Translations under genes and position numbers: made by a program
Assembly (NCBI GenBank): GCA_934045075.1
Contig: OW203721.1
Span: forward strand, 15,842,678 to 15,906,677
Reading direction: 5' to 3'
DNA: 64,000 nucleotides
Source: Yponomeuta sedellus
Lineage: Eukaryota; Arthropoda; Insecta; Lepidoptera; Yponomeutidae
In this document: one piece after another, positions 21,840 to 33,900 of the stretch
How the letters are laid out: each line of letters opens with the position of its first letter
How positions within the stretch are numbered: the first letter of the stretch is position 1
Notes under the pieces: model-generated
What the model was told of the DNA's origin: nothing
Seen by the model: the letters and a program-made list of their open reading frames with translations, nothing else
The model's database searches: none

Positions 21840-24800
21840 GTATGTATTCTCCGCAATTGCATAGGCCTCTTCCCTGTAATACAAACCTTCTTGGTCCTGT
21901 GTTCTCTGACTGCCTCATTGGTCTAGCGGTATCACATCTGATTACCACACCGGAGGTTGTGGGTACCCACTGAGGGCCACCATACATTTGTACAAATGGC
22001 CACAGTCTGGGCGCATTTACGTGTTTGCAATATCCTTTGAGGGTATTACCATAGCCCAGGGTATCCTAGCTTGGGACCAGGACAAGTGTTTGTGTTGCAT
22101 ATTTCTATTATAATCTGCCTGCCAATTATTTACCTAACTTTGGCCACCAAACTGTAATTGCATAAGTACTAACTTATGCAATCACAGTTTGGTGGTTGAA
22201 TAGACATATTAAGTTATGCAAATTAATATGTCTATTCTCAATACATACCAAAAGCAATTTGTTTATTTATATCACTTATAGGTATGTTTAGGCTTGTTTG
22301 TTGAAATCTTTTTGTTGTATATTAGTTCTACTTTGCACTGTAACACTGTAAAGTTTTTTTTTCCTTAAAGGTGTAAAAGGTGTGCAAGTGGAAGAGCTAT
22401 GGACAATTGATGATGGCATATTTGAAAGTCTCAGGTAAGTGACTTATTACTAAAGTTTTTGTTGTTTACTGAACAAATGTAGCACAATATTTTTTGTTTG
22501 TAGGAGCTATAAAAATGATGATATGAAACAAAATTTTACTATCACACTTTACTCTAGTGAATATTCCTTATCTTGTTCTTCTACCTAGTGTGTTGTTGTC
22601 AAGTTGTGATGAAAGGATTTGCTAATCAGCACAAGGGATTCGCCGGTTGTTGCCCAGGGTGCGCCAGACCTACAAGCAAAGTAGTTGTTTAAGTGGTTGA
22701 TGTTTGTATCATAAAATTATAATGATATTAATAAATATTCATGGACATATTACACAGATCATCATAAAATGCGTAATCACTGTCCAGAGCATGGCCCTAT
22801 AAAGGCATAAATAAATATTTCTATGTTTATTGGTACGGTTGCAAGACTCTTCTACCTCATTACTGGTATGAATAATTAAAAAATGGTGACATTTTTGTTA
22901 TGACCAAATAATGTTCTAATTTGGCTCTTGAAATTGCCAGTTTGCAGTGGATTTGCATGGCAACTAATTTAATAATATAGTTTATCATTGTTTGGAAAGT
23001 CCATACATAAATGAAGTAAGCATTAGTTTGTTATATTAGTATTCAAATTGACATGAATTTTAATGTAATTTCATGAATTATATATGTTAAATTGATTACA
23101 GTTTATATTTTTAGGCCAGTCCATGGGTTGATATTCCTCTTCAAATGGGTGCAGGATGAAGAAGCGGCAGGGCCTGTAGTGCAGGACAGCAGATTAGACA
23201 AGATCTACTTTGCAAAACAGGTGTGCAAGCAACTTGTGTTAAAATAGGCATAATAATTGAACATTTCAGACCCTGTAGTTGTAAGAAGAATAGAAAAAAC
23301 GAAAGACTTCACCCTCATGCGCTAGGTTCAAATAAGTTAGACACTCGGCAAAATATTTTTTATCAACCCCAGTATGTAGATAAGAACTTTAGATACTCAC
23401 AAAAATGTACAAAACATTTAATAGCTCTTGAAATAGGTAACTAAAAAATACACAAATGTAGATAAATCCTTATTAAAATTAATATATTCTCATCTAATGG
23501 ATAAACGCTTTGGTAGCACCATAGCTTATGATACTGGAGAGTAGAGTCAAGTTAATTTACCCATTTGATCTGATTGACCATTCAAAAGCATACAGGAAAA
23601 AATCGTGCAATTTACAAAAGCATTTTCGCTACATTATGGGGTTTGTTCCTACACATGGTCTAATATGAATCACTTCAATTTGAACAAAATATTGTGGTTA
23701 CCCTTCGAAGCAGATGTAGTTAGATGAAATAAAAAATCTGCTGTTTCATTGACACCATCTCGAATTATCTAAATTTACTAATTAATATAAATGGTTATTC
23801 ATTCAGCATGTTAATGAAAAGGCTAGTTTTCCGTCAGCCAGGTAGTGTTAGACAATGCTGTATTTCAACTAAAGAGGGCTAGCCATGGAATTGAAGGGGT
23901 TCACCTAATAAACTTCCTAGGCGTTGAATTCAACGCTAATTAGACTAATTAGTCTAATTAGACGGTGGATTACATCAGTTGGCAGAGACGGATATATCCT
24001 TTTCTTCATGTCATCAATCTGCTGCTTGGGTTTTCAATATTCAGTGAATTCACTATTATTTGTAGGTTATAAACAACGCATGTGCAACACAAGCAGTGGT
24101 CTCTATACTACTGAACTGCCAACACCCTGACATAGACTTGGGGCCGGAGCTGACCAAGCTGAAGGAGTTCAGCATGTCGTTTGACCCCAAGATGCGGGGC
24201 TTGACACTCAGCAACTCACAGACCATCCGCAGCGCACATAACTCCATGGCCCGCCAAACACTCTTCGAGTTTGATCCTAAACTTGCGGCAAAGGTATGTC
24301 ATGAATTGTGATCACATCTGGAGGGCAGCCCCAAAATGCCCTTCAGCAAGCGTGGTATGACCCTTACTAGTCGCGCTTTTTAAATGCCGAAAGTGGCAAC
24401 TTCCCACTGCCTTAATTGCCAAATTCTGCCATTTTAAGGCCTGCCCAGACGAGGGATTTTTCTCCCCAAGGGACAAAAGTCCCTGAATCGTAATAAATGT
24501 CCTCCGAGTACGTGTCGCGGACTCCACGCCTATGGTGTGCGGTCATTTGTTCCCCGGAAATTGAGTGAAGCGTACGCTATGAAAGCAAATATTCTGAAAT
24601 TACATTGTGTTGTAATTTACATGAAGTTGAAAAAGAAAAGGCGTTTTATAAGGAAACAGCGAATTTTGGTCCAGTTCGGTCTTTTGATGTCCTCGGTAAC
24701 TTGAGGGACTTTTTGTACGGGGTACTTTTAGTCCTTCGTGTGCATTATTCGATACAATGAATAAGAGATCTATCGACGGACAAAAAAGTACCCGGGGGAT

Positions 24801-26250
24801 AGTCCCTCGTCTGCGCAGGCCTTTAGCGCCACAAAACGCGTGACTCGTGCCAAGTTATTACCTAGGCAGACATTAGCAAAACTGTGGTTGCCATATGAAT
24901 AACTTTGACTGTTTATTGATCTCTATCAAAGTCGTCATCTGTCCACGTTTAAGGCCAAGGGTCTATCACAAACTTAAAACTACTTATGATAACGAGTAAG
25001 TTGACGTTTTCATGGGTTTGGTTTCAGTATAAAATCTCAACTTTGATACTGTGTTGGCTTTTGCTCGATGAATTTCGTTAATTAATCTTGTTATTAAAAA
25101 GGAAGGCAAAATAAAATGACTTAATCCGAATCTAGACTTCACACTGTTTGTTATAATGAAAGAAGACGTGTGCATCGCTCCAACTTAGTTGAATATATTC
25201 ACTAATGAATTAATTTCGCAATAGACGTTAATTCTGCGTTTATAAGATTCGTTGTGAGTGTAAGATGTGGTATGAAAAGTGATCGGAACTGAACACGCCA
25301 GACCCTATAACCTTGATCGTTATCCTTAGGACGATGAGGTGTACCACTTCGTGGGCTACATGCCCATCGACGGGCGGCTTTACGAGTTGGACGGGCTGCG
25401 CGAGGGCCCTGTGGATCTTGGGCCCGTCGCCGCCGACCAGGACTGGCTGGATGTCGTGCGCCCAATCATCTTGAAGAGGATAAATAGGTGGGTCCGATTG
25501 ACACGGCCCTTCAAGATCATCCAATTTCTAATTTCCAAAAATGACGTGCCCTTGGCGCATCTCGTACGTTTGCTTTGGTCGCTCCAACTGCACTGCAGGG
25601 ATATAGCCCCCTTGTATTCATACGATTTAATACAAATCATTCTAAAATAATTATTTTCGCTCAGAGCGATCGATTCTTTCGCATTGCACAGGCGTCACAT
25701 CTGCGTGCATATATCTGTGTACTATGAAAATTAATAGAAATATGTTTTCACCATTTCATATTTTTTATGTATTTTGACATTTGAAATGTCTGAAATTAAA
25801 AGCTGTGAACACGGATGTCAAATGACATCCGTGGCTGTGTGTGAATTGATCAATTCACTTATCCATTGATGTAAAGAGGTACTTACCGACTGCAACGATT
25901 ACTTTCACAGATACACCGAGGGCGAGATCCACTTCAACCTTATGGCAATAGTGTCTGACCGCAAGATGATTTACGAGCGTCAGCTGGAGGAGCTCCTCAA
26001 CCAGTCACAGGATCACTTCATGGAGTCCGAAGAACTGGACAACGAGATCCCGCGTTTGCGAATGCTCATTGAGTATGAGGATGTGAAGCACGCCCGGTAT
26101 GAGCGCGAGATGGCTCGGCGGAGGCACAACTACCTGCCTTTCATCATCGAGCTCCTAAAAATTCTCGCCGAGGAGAAAAAACTGATGCCACTCTATGAAA
26201 AAGCTAAGGAGCGGGCAGCGGAGAAAACGGCAAAGAAGATTAAGGTATAG
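21767..26250 (+). CDS. UCHL5: Ubiquitin C-terminal hydrolase L5 (UCH37), complete in six exons
   Basis: Cysteine deubiquitinase that trims ubiquitin chains on the proteasome 19S cap (through RPN13) and also associates with INO80. Exons: 21767-21839, 22371-22434, 23115-23220, 24066-24293, 25330-25487, 25911-26250. All junctions are GT-AG with matching phases and total 969 nt, 322 aa; human UCHL5 is 329 aa. The N-terminus MGSAGDWCLIESDPGVFTQL matches the family. Catalytic residues are present: Gln81, Cys87 in INNACATQA, His163 in VYHFVGY and Asp178 in ELDGLREGP. The C-terminal ULD/KEKE part has RRRHNYLPFIIELLKILAEE and a lysine-rich tail, the RPN13-binding region. TTTAGTTGTTACAG just before the ATG could be a 5' UTR acceptor. 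ATTAAA at 26579-26584 is a possible poly(A) signal. It lies tail to tail with scabrous. Confidence 0.95.
21909..22100 (+). mobile_element. tRNA-headed SINE ('ctgcctcattggtctagcgg' type)
   Basis: Head ctgcctcattggtctagcgg, then ggaggttgtgggt, and the end 'gcccagggtatcctagcttg'. It sits in UCHL5 intron 1, 70 bp after exon 1. Confidence 0.7.
22144..22240. repeat. Two adjacent hairpins
   Basis: First: ccaccaaactgtaattgcat with its complement, arms about 24 bp and one mismatch (22144-22195). Second: ttgaatagacatatta with its complement (22196-22240). They lie in UCHL5 intron 1, just after the SINE. Confidence 0.8.
22371..22434 (+). CDS. UCHL5: UCHL5 exon 2
   Basis: A 64-nt exon encoding GVKGVQVEELWTIDDGIFES. 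It sits between acceptor TTTTCCTTAAAG and donor GTAAGT, and ends in phase 2. It matches GAQVEEIWSLEP of vertebrate UCHL5. Confidence 0.92.
22588..22690. repeat. Dispersed repeat shared with 55.97 kb
   Basis: 'gatgaaaggatttgctaatc' and 'gggtgcgccagacctac' match 55965-56075 in the same order. It lies in UCHL5 intron 2. Confidence 0.55.
23115..23220 (+). CDS. UCHL5: UCHL5 exon 3
   Basis: Encodes PVHGLIFLFKWVQDEEAAGP, then VVQDSRLDKIYFAKQ, ending with oxyanion-hole Gln81. Acceptor TATTTTTAG, donor GTGTGC (slightly atypical), phase 0 end. Confidence 0.93.
24066..24293 (+). CDS. UCHL5: UCHL5 exon 4 (catalytic cysteine)
   Basis: Starts VINNACATQAVVSILLNC, with nucleophile Cys87, and ends FEFDPKLAAK at donor GTATGT. 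It is 228 nt, phase 0 on both sides. Confidence 0.95.
24346..24850. repeat. 'KCQNL' family repeat split by a Harbinger-like MITE
   Basis: The left piece 'tcgcgctttttaaatgccga' to 'ccatttta' and the right piece 'ttagcgccacaaaacgcgtg' join into one repeat copy when 24437-24822 plus one TTA is removed. It lies in UCHL5 intron 4. Confidence 0.65.
24437..24822. mobile_element. PIF/Harbinger-like MITE, 386 bp, TTA duplication
   Basis: Ends AGGCCTGCCCAGACGAGGGA and, on the other strand, AGGCCTGCGCAGACGAGGGA. TTA flanks both sides (24434-24436 and 24823-24825). The 3-bp TWA duplication fits PIF/Harbinger. No coding content. Confidence 0.75.
25330..25487 (+). CDS. UCHL5: UCHL5 exon 5 (catalytic His and Asp)
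   Basis: Encodes DDEVYHFVGYMPIDGRLYEL, then DGLREGPVDLG and VRPIILKRI. It holds His163 and Asp178. Acceptor TATCCTTAG, donor GTGGGT, phase 2 end. Confidence 0.94.
25911..26250 (+). CDS. UCHL5: UCHL5 exon 6 (C-terminal, RPN13-binding)
   Basis: Starts in frame as YTEGEIHFNLMAIVSDRKMI, so it extends 31 nt upstream of the first in-frame ATG. It then has a helical linker and NYLPFIIELLKIL, and ends KTAKKIKV with TAG. The acceptor is TACTTTCACAG. Confidence 0.95.
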
Positions 26251-27907
26251 AGTGTCGGACTACCTTTTAAAACTGACATAGTAAGTATCCGCTAGCATTT
26301 ATTAGATTCGGCAGCTCGCCGAACAAGCTTAGTATAGAAGAATCTTTGCTTTGCGTATTCCGACTTGCGTGACTAGGCGTATTTGCCGATTACGGAAAAG
26401 ATCAATTTGGTTTGTTTTATAGTATATTTATTATTATTATTTTAACACAGTATTGCATCCCATAGTATGAATTTATTTGAACATACAAGCGACATTGCGA
26501 CACGTAATTGTGACTCGTAGGTTTTAATTAATCTCAAATTTCAATAGAAACTTGTATTTATTGTTTTTATTTTACTGAATTAAACAATCATATGATGTTC
26601 ATGTATTTTCTCTACAGAGAGCTTTGATTAGTTCCCTGTTGAAGAAGGCAACATTGTAAATTACTTTTACGATAGCAAGCTGGATTTGACACATACTTGA
26701 ATGAATTATTACTTTACGCACTAGTTTAAGTTAACATAACATAGCGAATGAATTGCGAGTGTTTTAAAATATCTGAGAGCTGATCTAATGTTTATTAACA
26801 ATAGACTTGGTGAGATATATAAAATAGTGTTTTATTACAAACAGTAGTCAGGTACGAATAATAATTATTACTATTTCACGGAAGCGCAATTATAAATATA
26901 CTTTTCGAAGAGGCCGATCAAATCTTTCATCATTTTGTATTAAAAATCATTTTAATACAAAATCTGGGGAAGTATTATCATCACAAAGATCACGCGGTCT
27001 ATGGTCGGCCTTTGAGAAGCTTGGCTGCGGAGATGTAGATTTTGACATAGATAATAAGATTAATCTTCTTCAATGCTTATTTCTGATTCGTTGTCAGTAG
27101 CGAGTACAATTTATTCTCGTAATTATAATTATTTACACCTTATTTATAATGTTTCTTAGCCTAATAGCTGGGTCTATATTTGTGACATTTTTCTGTGTCA
27201 CGACACTTACCAGTGCACCAATGGCGTTACATACCCACGTACAGTACACGCATTGATATTTAAACACTGTCAAGAGACAGAATTATGTCCCAAGCTTAGA
27301 CCCGGCCTAAAATTTAAACCTATGATGAAACGATTTTAAACTTTTGATGTCCAGATGAATAGTAAGAAATAACTTAATGAAGTTTGGAAACGTGGCACGT
27401 CACACATGGATTCCTTCTATTTACAACTAACGTAAAAAGTTCACGCGGTGGTGAAAATTTTACTTTTATTTACAAAGATTTATGTGTAAATCATTTTGTT
27501 TGACCGTCACTCGATGTTTCTTGTTTGTTTACTACATGGATTCACTTTTTAAGAATACTGAATAGAATCATAGCTCCAAATCACAGACTGCTATAAAATA
27601 TAATCACGGAAGACAATGTTAGCGCGGACCAACAGAAATGTTAATCGTATAAGTGTACAGAGAAGAAAGTCTTATGAAATCACGACGTGTTTCCGATGTC
27701 GAATCCACGCAGTAAAGATCACGGTAGACGATAGAGCGGACATGGCACAATCTTCAATCAAACTTAGCAGTAATATAAATCAAAGCGGGAATGGCAGAGA
27801 TAAGAGTTGTAACGAGAGTTCGATCAGCGGCCACGACGTGTTTGTGCCATGCCGTCCGGCGGTGCGCGTGGGGCGCTGGGGGGCGCGGGGCGCGAGGGTT
27901 CGCGGCC
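26251..27907. other. Tail-to-tail interval between UCHL5 and scabrous
   Basis: Should hold both 3' UTRs: ATTAAA (plus) at 26579-26584 and AATAAA (minus) at 27465-27470. An inverted repeat 'ttgtattaaaaatcatttta' + 'atacaaaa' lies near 26935. The frames at 27616-27918 are antisense or UTR shadows. Confidence 0.5.
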
Positions 27908-27999
27908 TCACGTGTTGAGCTGCTGCCCTCGGGGCTTGATCATCATGGAGGCGCGCTTCAAAGTGTAGTCCCAGCCTCTCCAGCGGAACCACACAATGC
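27908..27999 (-). CDS. sca: scabrous exon: C-terminus
   Basis: Encodes GIVWFRWRGWDYTLKRASMM, then IKPRGQQLNT and the stop TGA at 27910-27908. The acceptor is CAACTTGCAG. The stop is 1.66 kb from the UCHL5 stop on the other strand. Confidence 0.92.
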
Positions 28000-30900
28000 C
28001 TGCAAGTTGCACAAGCCCATTAAACTTCTTCAACGGTACCTGCGGTCTTATTAAAGCGGTAGCATCGCTCGCGGTCAACCACAAGCGGCCGCGTAGGCAT
28101 GCGGACACAGCATACTATAAAAGCCTCATTTCACTTAACTCATCAAACTGTGTCCCAATCTCCGGAAAATACTAAGAATAACATGTTTTCATAATAAAAA
28201 TAAATAATTTAAGAATATTTCCTAAGAAAAAGATCATTTCAAAAACAAAAGATTATGTAGAGTTAGGGATTCAAAAAAGTATAACCTCATTTCAGATGAC
28301 GTTTGTTCAAAATTAAGAAGTTATGGAGAATAAAGCAACGGACATACAAAAATACCTTAAAAACATATCTTACATGATTTATTTTTTGTTTGGTTGTTGT
28401 TCATTAATCACAGAGATGCAGTTTTCTGCTATCGTTATTGTCCTCCTTTCGTTTTTATGTTTATTACATTTCATGGCAAGATAGAGTAACTTTATTATCA
28501 CTCTACTACCTAAGGAAAGTAATAGCAAACAACCCAAGCAAGCTTTGCGCTTATACCCTTGCACGCTGGCACGTACCTTGCCGCGCAGTCAAGTCCTGCG
28601 GATCGTGCAAATACAGGCCATTGAGGCCCCGCCCGCAAGACTTCCACCACCAGCCTCCCTTCAGCATGGAAGCACAGTTCAGCGACGAGCGGTCATTATC
28701 CCTGAAATTTACGGACGCTGTTTACGACGGGCAACGCTCGAATGGAGTAACTTCCACACGCACAAACACTGCTAGTCCCAAAATACCCTGTGATATCCAA
28801 GGACGTCACACACATGGAAAAACACCCAGTTTGAGGCCATTTGAAAAAAAAACATGAAAAAAACGACAAAAAAAACACCAAAAAAACAAAATCACCTAGT
28901 GGAAGTGGAACCCAAGACCTCCTCCGGCATGGCAATCAGAGGTGATACCGATACACCAACGAGGCAGTGAAATTGAGGGAATGAGCCCTTTATGAGTTCA
29001 TTATGGACGAGTTGGTAGACCTCATGGTATGTACCTGAAGTCATTCGTAATTCGTCTGTTGGTTCTCAAAAAACTTTTTTAATTTCTACATGTCTCTCTC
29101 TGACTTTGACGTGCCTGCGGCAGGTCGCCCTCCGAGGAGCATTGATGTAGAAATAGCAACCACAGAATCACGTGACGCATTGCAATTTTGTGTAAGTTTT
29201 GAAAGCGAAGTATTTGCGAATCGAAGTATATCGTGTAAAACCGGTCAAGTGCGCGCAGTGTAGTGTTCCGTATTCTTGATTGCTACAAGTAATTTTCACT
29301 CGACTATTACCTACTCGTTAATTTGTAAAGCCTACTTAGCCGTGGTTGTTGTCCTTTTAACTTCACGATATTGTTTTAAAACGAGTGTCCCTCCACCTGT
29401 CTCCCGGTTAAATAGCTGTATAGAAGTACGTAAAAAAATCTGGGTCGGAGGTATAATATATAGCTATAATATTTTTTTCGTAGAGGGAGACGCTCTACCC
29501 TTACAAAAACATGCGCTTTAAAGATTAAAATTTCGAAACTGGTTCCCTGAATCGAAATCTGGTCTCCCTTGACCGACAATTTTTAAACGGCCAATTCAAC
29601 TATGAGATAGACTAGATTGTTGACCACAAAACCCTAAAATGCAGTCACTGGCGTAATATCATACTGCCCTTAAGTCGATTGTAAGATGATTGTACCTTTG
29701 CATTGTGTCCAATACTACGATCGTCGATAAAACTTAGTTCAGTAAGAAGGAAGATAGCAATTAGTGAAGTGAGCAATTCTTCGAAATTAGGTACATACCT
29801 GTTATATGTTGAGAAGGGGCTGTTGTTCGATCCGTACCACGGGTCGTTGAGTGAGTCGCCGGCGTTGCCTTCATAACCTTCTATCTCGAGTTTGTAGTAT
29901 TCCGCTTCCGAGTATATTTTGAAGTGCGAATACTGCGCGTATCTGGAGAACAGGAGAACAAACATTAATTATTTCCAGTTAGGTTCAGCGCGTAACGCTA
30001 TGACCGAAAGAGAACCACGTCGCTTCTGTCTCTGTTAGATCAAAGATTTTCGTTTTTAGCAAACGACGCGTCGTCAATAGCAAAGCTGCTATTTTTTGAC
30101 AGATGCCCAGAAGCTATCTCAGAGAGCTGGGCTGCGTTTCAACAAACTATCTCTGAGAAGTGTTATGAAGAATCGTGTTTATTATAAATGATACCGGTAG
30201 TCTTCCTACTTGTTAATCTGTTGGCTAGTCGTCATGCAATGTACCTACACCAAATGGTCTTAGTATACCATGAATTGGACCGTGCTACTCAGAAACATTC
30301 CAACCAACAACTCTTGCCTTGCGAGAAAAACGCTTTTTCATGCATTACATTGTTTTGTTTTTTGTTTATATTGTAAGCACTAGAACATTAAACACTTTGT
30401 TGGTCGGAATGTTTTTGCGCAATACGGTCCAATTGTAGTTCTATGAAATGTGAGCCAGGTCCTTCACGAATTAACAGTGGGTATTCAAGACGCTTACGTC
30501 GCTCCCTCCCTCACATGATCCCGAAGACTACGTGTTTAGTTCAAATTCGTTTATTGCTTCATGTGGTACAGAAGCGCACGTGGCCTAGCCGAACCAAGCG
30601 ATTAGAATCAATCACGTAAGCAACGACAACACAGGATAGGTGACAGGACTGTCACCCATCCTGCACGCGGTCAGGTTCAGGTTGGATGACCGCTAGTAGC
30701 ATTTTTCCGAGCGCTTCCATGCTTTGCAAGGCACGTTAAGCCGTTGGTGCCGCCTGTCATGTAATGGCAGTCGTTAAGTCAGAGGCCTTATGTTCGGCTT
30801 GATAACTTCTGACAGTAAGACCCGCCACTGTCTTACAATCGTCCACCAATCCGGATTTGGCCCCCGTGGTGGAGTATTTAGTAACCTTCCTGCGATGCGT

Positions 30901-33900
30901 TGCAGGAAGAGACCCGTACGGCACGGGCCGTGCCCCAGCAGTGGGGACATACCTACAAGGGTTGATATCGATTTCATGGTAAAGAAAAGGTCTTAAAATA
31001 AAAGATGGTCCGCAACATGAGCCCTGTAAGGGCACTGCAAATGTTATACATAAGTAGCTTACGCATTAGAAAAATAAGTACGTAATTATTTATGTGAACG
31101 AGCATAATATAAGAATGTCATGTATTTTTAAGACAATTAGTTTAGACACTGTTAATTATCCCTTTTTAATACTGAAAGACTTAACTTAAAACTATATGAC
31201 ACTAACAGAATTATTTACATTACCGACACTAGCTTCACGTAGTTACGCATTTAACGGGCCTAATGGCGCTCGTTTATAAGGTAAACGCGATAAGACCCGA
31301 TCATTAATGTACGATTATGTAGGTATGTGGTGAGTCATGAAATAATGACACTGCCACTATACCGTACGTTGGGGTATTAAATACTTTAGTGTATTTCTCG
31401 CAGCCCACCTCTTATTCCCGTCGAAGTCCTCGAGCTCAATCCGAAGCATGTAGTCGTCGTTGTTAGTCAGCATGTATATGTTCTCGTTGCCGAGCCAAAA
31501 CTCGCGGCTGGGGTCGCCGAAACCATTTTTGTAGTCGTTCCAGTCCCTGTTGAAGTTCTCGGCCGGCACGCCGAAGTCGTCGCGCCGATGGATCACCTGC
31601 ACGAGGTTAATGCTAAATTTATGATAACACGGGGGGTGAGAGTAGGGAAAATAAGTACCTACCTACCTACAAAATGCGTATGTCATTATGTCGCGTATGG
31701 ACAAACCAAGAACATCCTTGGGACAAACCTGTAGTTATTTCAAAATTGACGGACGTATTTAGCGAGCAGGTTACAGTCACATGACGTGGCCTTTTTAGAT
31801 ATATTAGGTAGTATAAAGCCACTTGTTTTTATTTCGTCAATTGGACCTTAAAATAATTTTGCGGCATGCAATTTCTTCCCGGTTAAAAAGATTTCTGCGT
31901 CTGATGAATTGAATAACTATATTGCTTTCATTAATTACAGGTGGCGGTAATAATAGTTCTCTACTTATTAGTCTTTGATATTGCATTTCCTTTCAGCAAA
32001 GGAAATTGGGTTTAAGTATTTGGGTTTGCCTCGTTTGAAAACTTTGAATACTTGTATGTAGACAATTACATTTAGTGTAGTTAGTAAGAAATAATTTATT
32101 TTTATAGTTATATATATGGGCGCTACAAGTCACCAAATTATATTGACCGCCACAGCTTGGGTCATTCTTTTAACCATACCCAAAAGGATGACGACGACGA
32201 CCATGGATGCATTATTGCAATGACCTCTTGTCTAGTTTGAAGTTGTTGAAGCATATTCAAGGCGCGTGCCATGTTCAAATTGGGCCTATGCAGATTTGAT
32301 GACAGACGGCTATGACGAGCATGCCTCAAGGAAGACGAAACAAACGCCCACGTAACTATTAAGAGCACCGTAAGAGCGGGGAACTGCAACGGACATCCAC
32401 GATCGGAACGCTGGGAGCCCTTCTGGAGGCCAGCAGTAAAAATGCTTAACTGCTCGCTTTCTGAAAAGAGATTGATCTCCCAGCCCACGTATCAGGGATG
32501 CGCGGTAGGTGCAGTCAACAGCAGGTCAACGTTTATACAGCCGGCCGTAAAGTAATTGAATAGAGAGCACCCGTGTAAAGGTGGAAGTGCTGTCGACGAT
32601 TTGTCTCCTATAATTTTTCGCCCTTTCCTCAGCTATCCATCGACCACTCGCCATCTCAACATCTTCGCCTTATTCGGCCATACTTTGGGCCGAATTATTA
32701 TTAAAAAATATTACTGTTCTACTGTACTAACCGTCCAACCGCCATCAGCGACGTTCTGCTCACAGTAGACCTTGAGGAACCAGTAGGTGGTGCCCCTGAT
32801 CTGTAGATAGTAGACGCCGGATTCCCTCATTCCGGCGCCGAGGAGATCGATACACGAGTAGCCCTGCAAACCGGGAGAGGGAATGTTAACTTTTAAGCCT
32901 TTGGCTATCAAGGTCGCCTGGAATCTGTACAAAGTTTTGAATTATGACCGCCACTGTTACTGTTGTTGTTACCACAGAACATTCTGTGGTTGTTACTCAC
33001 GGCCTAGATACAGAAACTTATGAAGCTAAAAAGAGATTAGGCAAAAAATATGAAAAAGTCCGCTAACCGACCCTCTAAGTTTTACAGAAGTAAGATATTC
33101 AATATTCTTAGGTATACTTATAAATCATCTTACTATCACTACAATTGCCCGTAACACAATTGCTCGCGAGGTTCGCTTTGCGGCAACAAATTTCGTTTTA
33201 GTTTGAAGTGTGTTTGGGCTCGGTATAACGTTAGAATGCGCAGCTCTCACACTTTACATATTCATGTTAGTAAATAAGGAACAATTTTTTCGCCATTCGC
33301 ACACGTTTCATCAGCACACGTTGAAAGAAGATCATCTGGTCTGCGCCTGTCTATTCAGTTGAACTACTTTTGTTTAAGTTGGATGCAAAATAAGTCAAGC
33401 AAAATCGTTTCTTTGTGCTGTAGGAGCTGTCTTAGGTGTTGAGTTTTAAAAATTTTACGTGTGAAAAACGGCCAAATTTATTAACAACTATAATTTTTTT
33501 TTTTATATTATTGTTTATTAAATGTTTGTGTGCCACACTACGGACATTGAAGCCGAGGCTGACCGATGTAGAGATGATCTCGGCCAACATCTGCCGGAGT
33601 GGTCTAATGCGGCCCTCTGACAACTGGTGGGACACAAAAATAGAGGAATCGAGGTTATAAAAAAATAAATTTCTGTAGTGAAAGAATTGAGATGGCACCG
33701 ACCAAAATACCCTCGACCAAGAAAATATCTACCTCAGTCTACCCGAGCCCACAGCAGCTGTAACGCTGACGAAACGTCGGTATAAAAACATATTCAGAGG
33801 CTAAAAGTTCCACCCAGGCCGGTACTCGAACCCGCGACCTCTGGCTAACTGTGCCAGAGGTCGCGGGTTCGAGTCCCGGCATGGGTGGAATTTTTAGCCT

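Noticed and set aside
25202..25640. Several frames on the minus strand opposite UCHL5 exon 5
   Set aside because: They are shadows of a GC-rich coding exon; no splice or domain support.
28438..28857. 139-residue plus frame
   Set aside because: Lies antisense to the scabrous exon at 28577-28701 and runs through A-rich repeat; no recognisable domain.
32162..32488. 108-residue minus frame between scabrous exons
   Set aside because: It lies in the intron between 31596 and 32732, where the flanking exons already join in phase without it.
33432..33698. Minus frame with RPLRQMLAEIISTSVSLGFN
   Set aside because: Codon-rich look, but no acceptor, donor or known domain, and it does not fit a scabrous phase; perhaps a repeat fragment.
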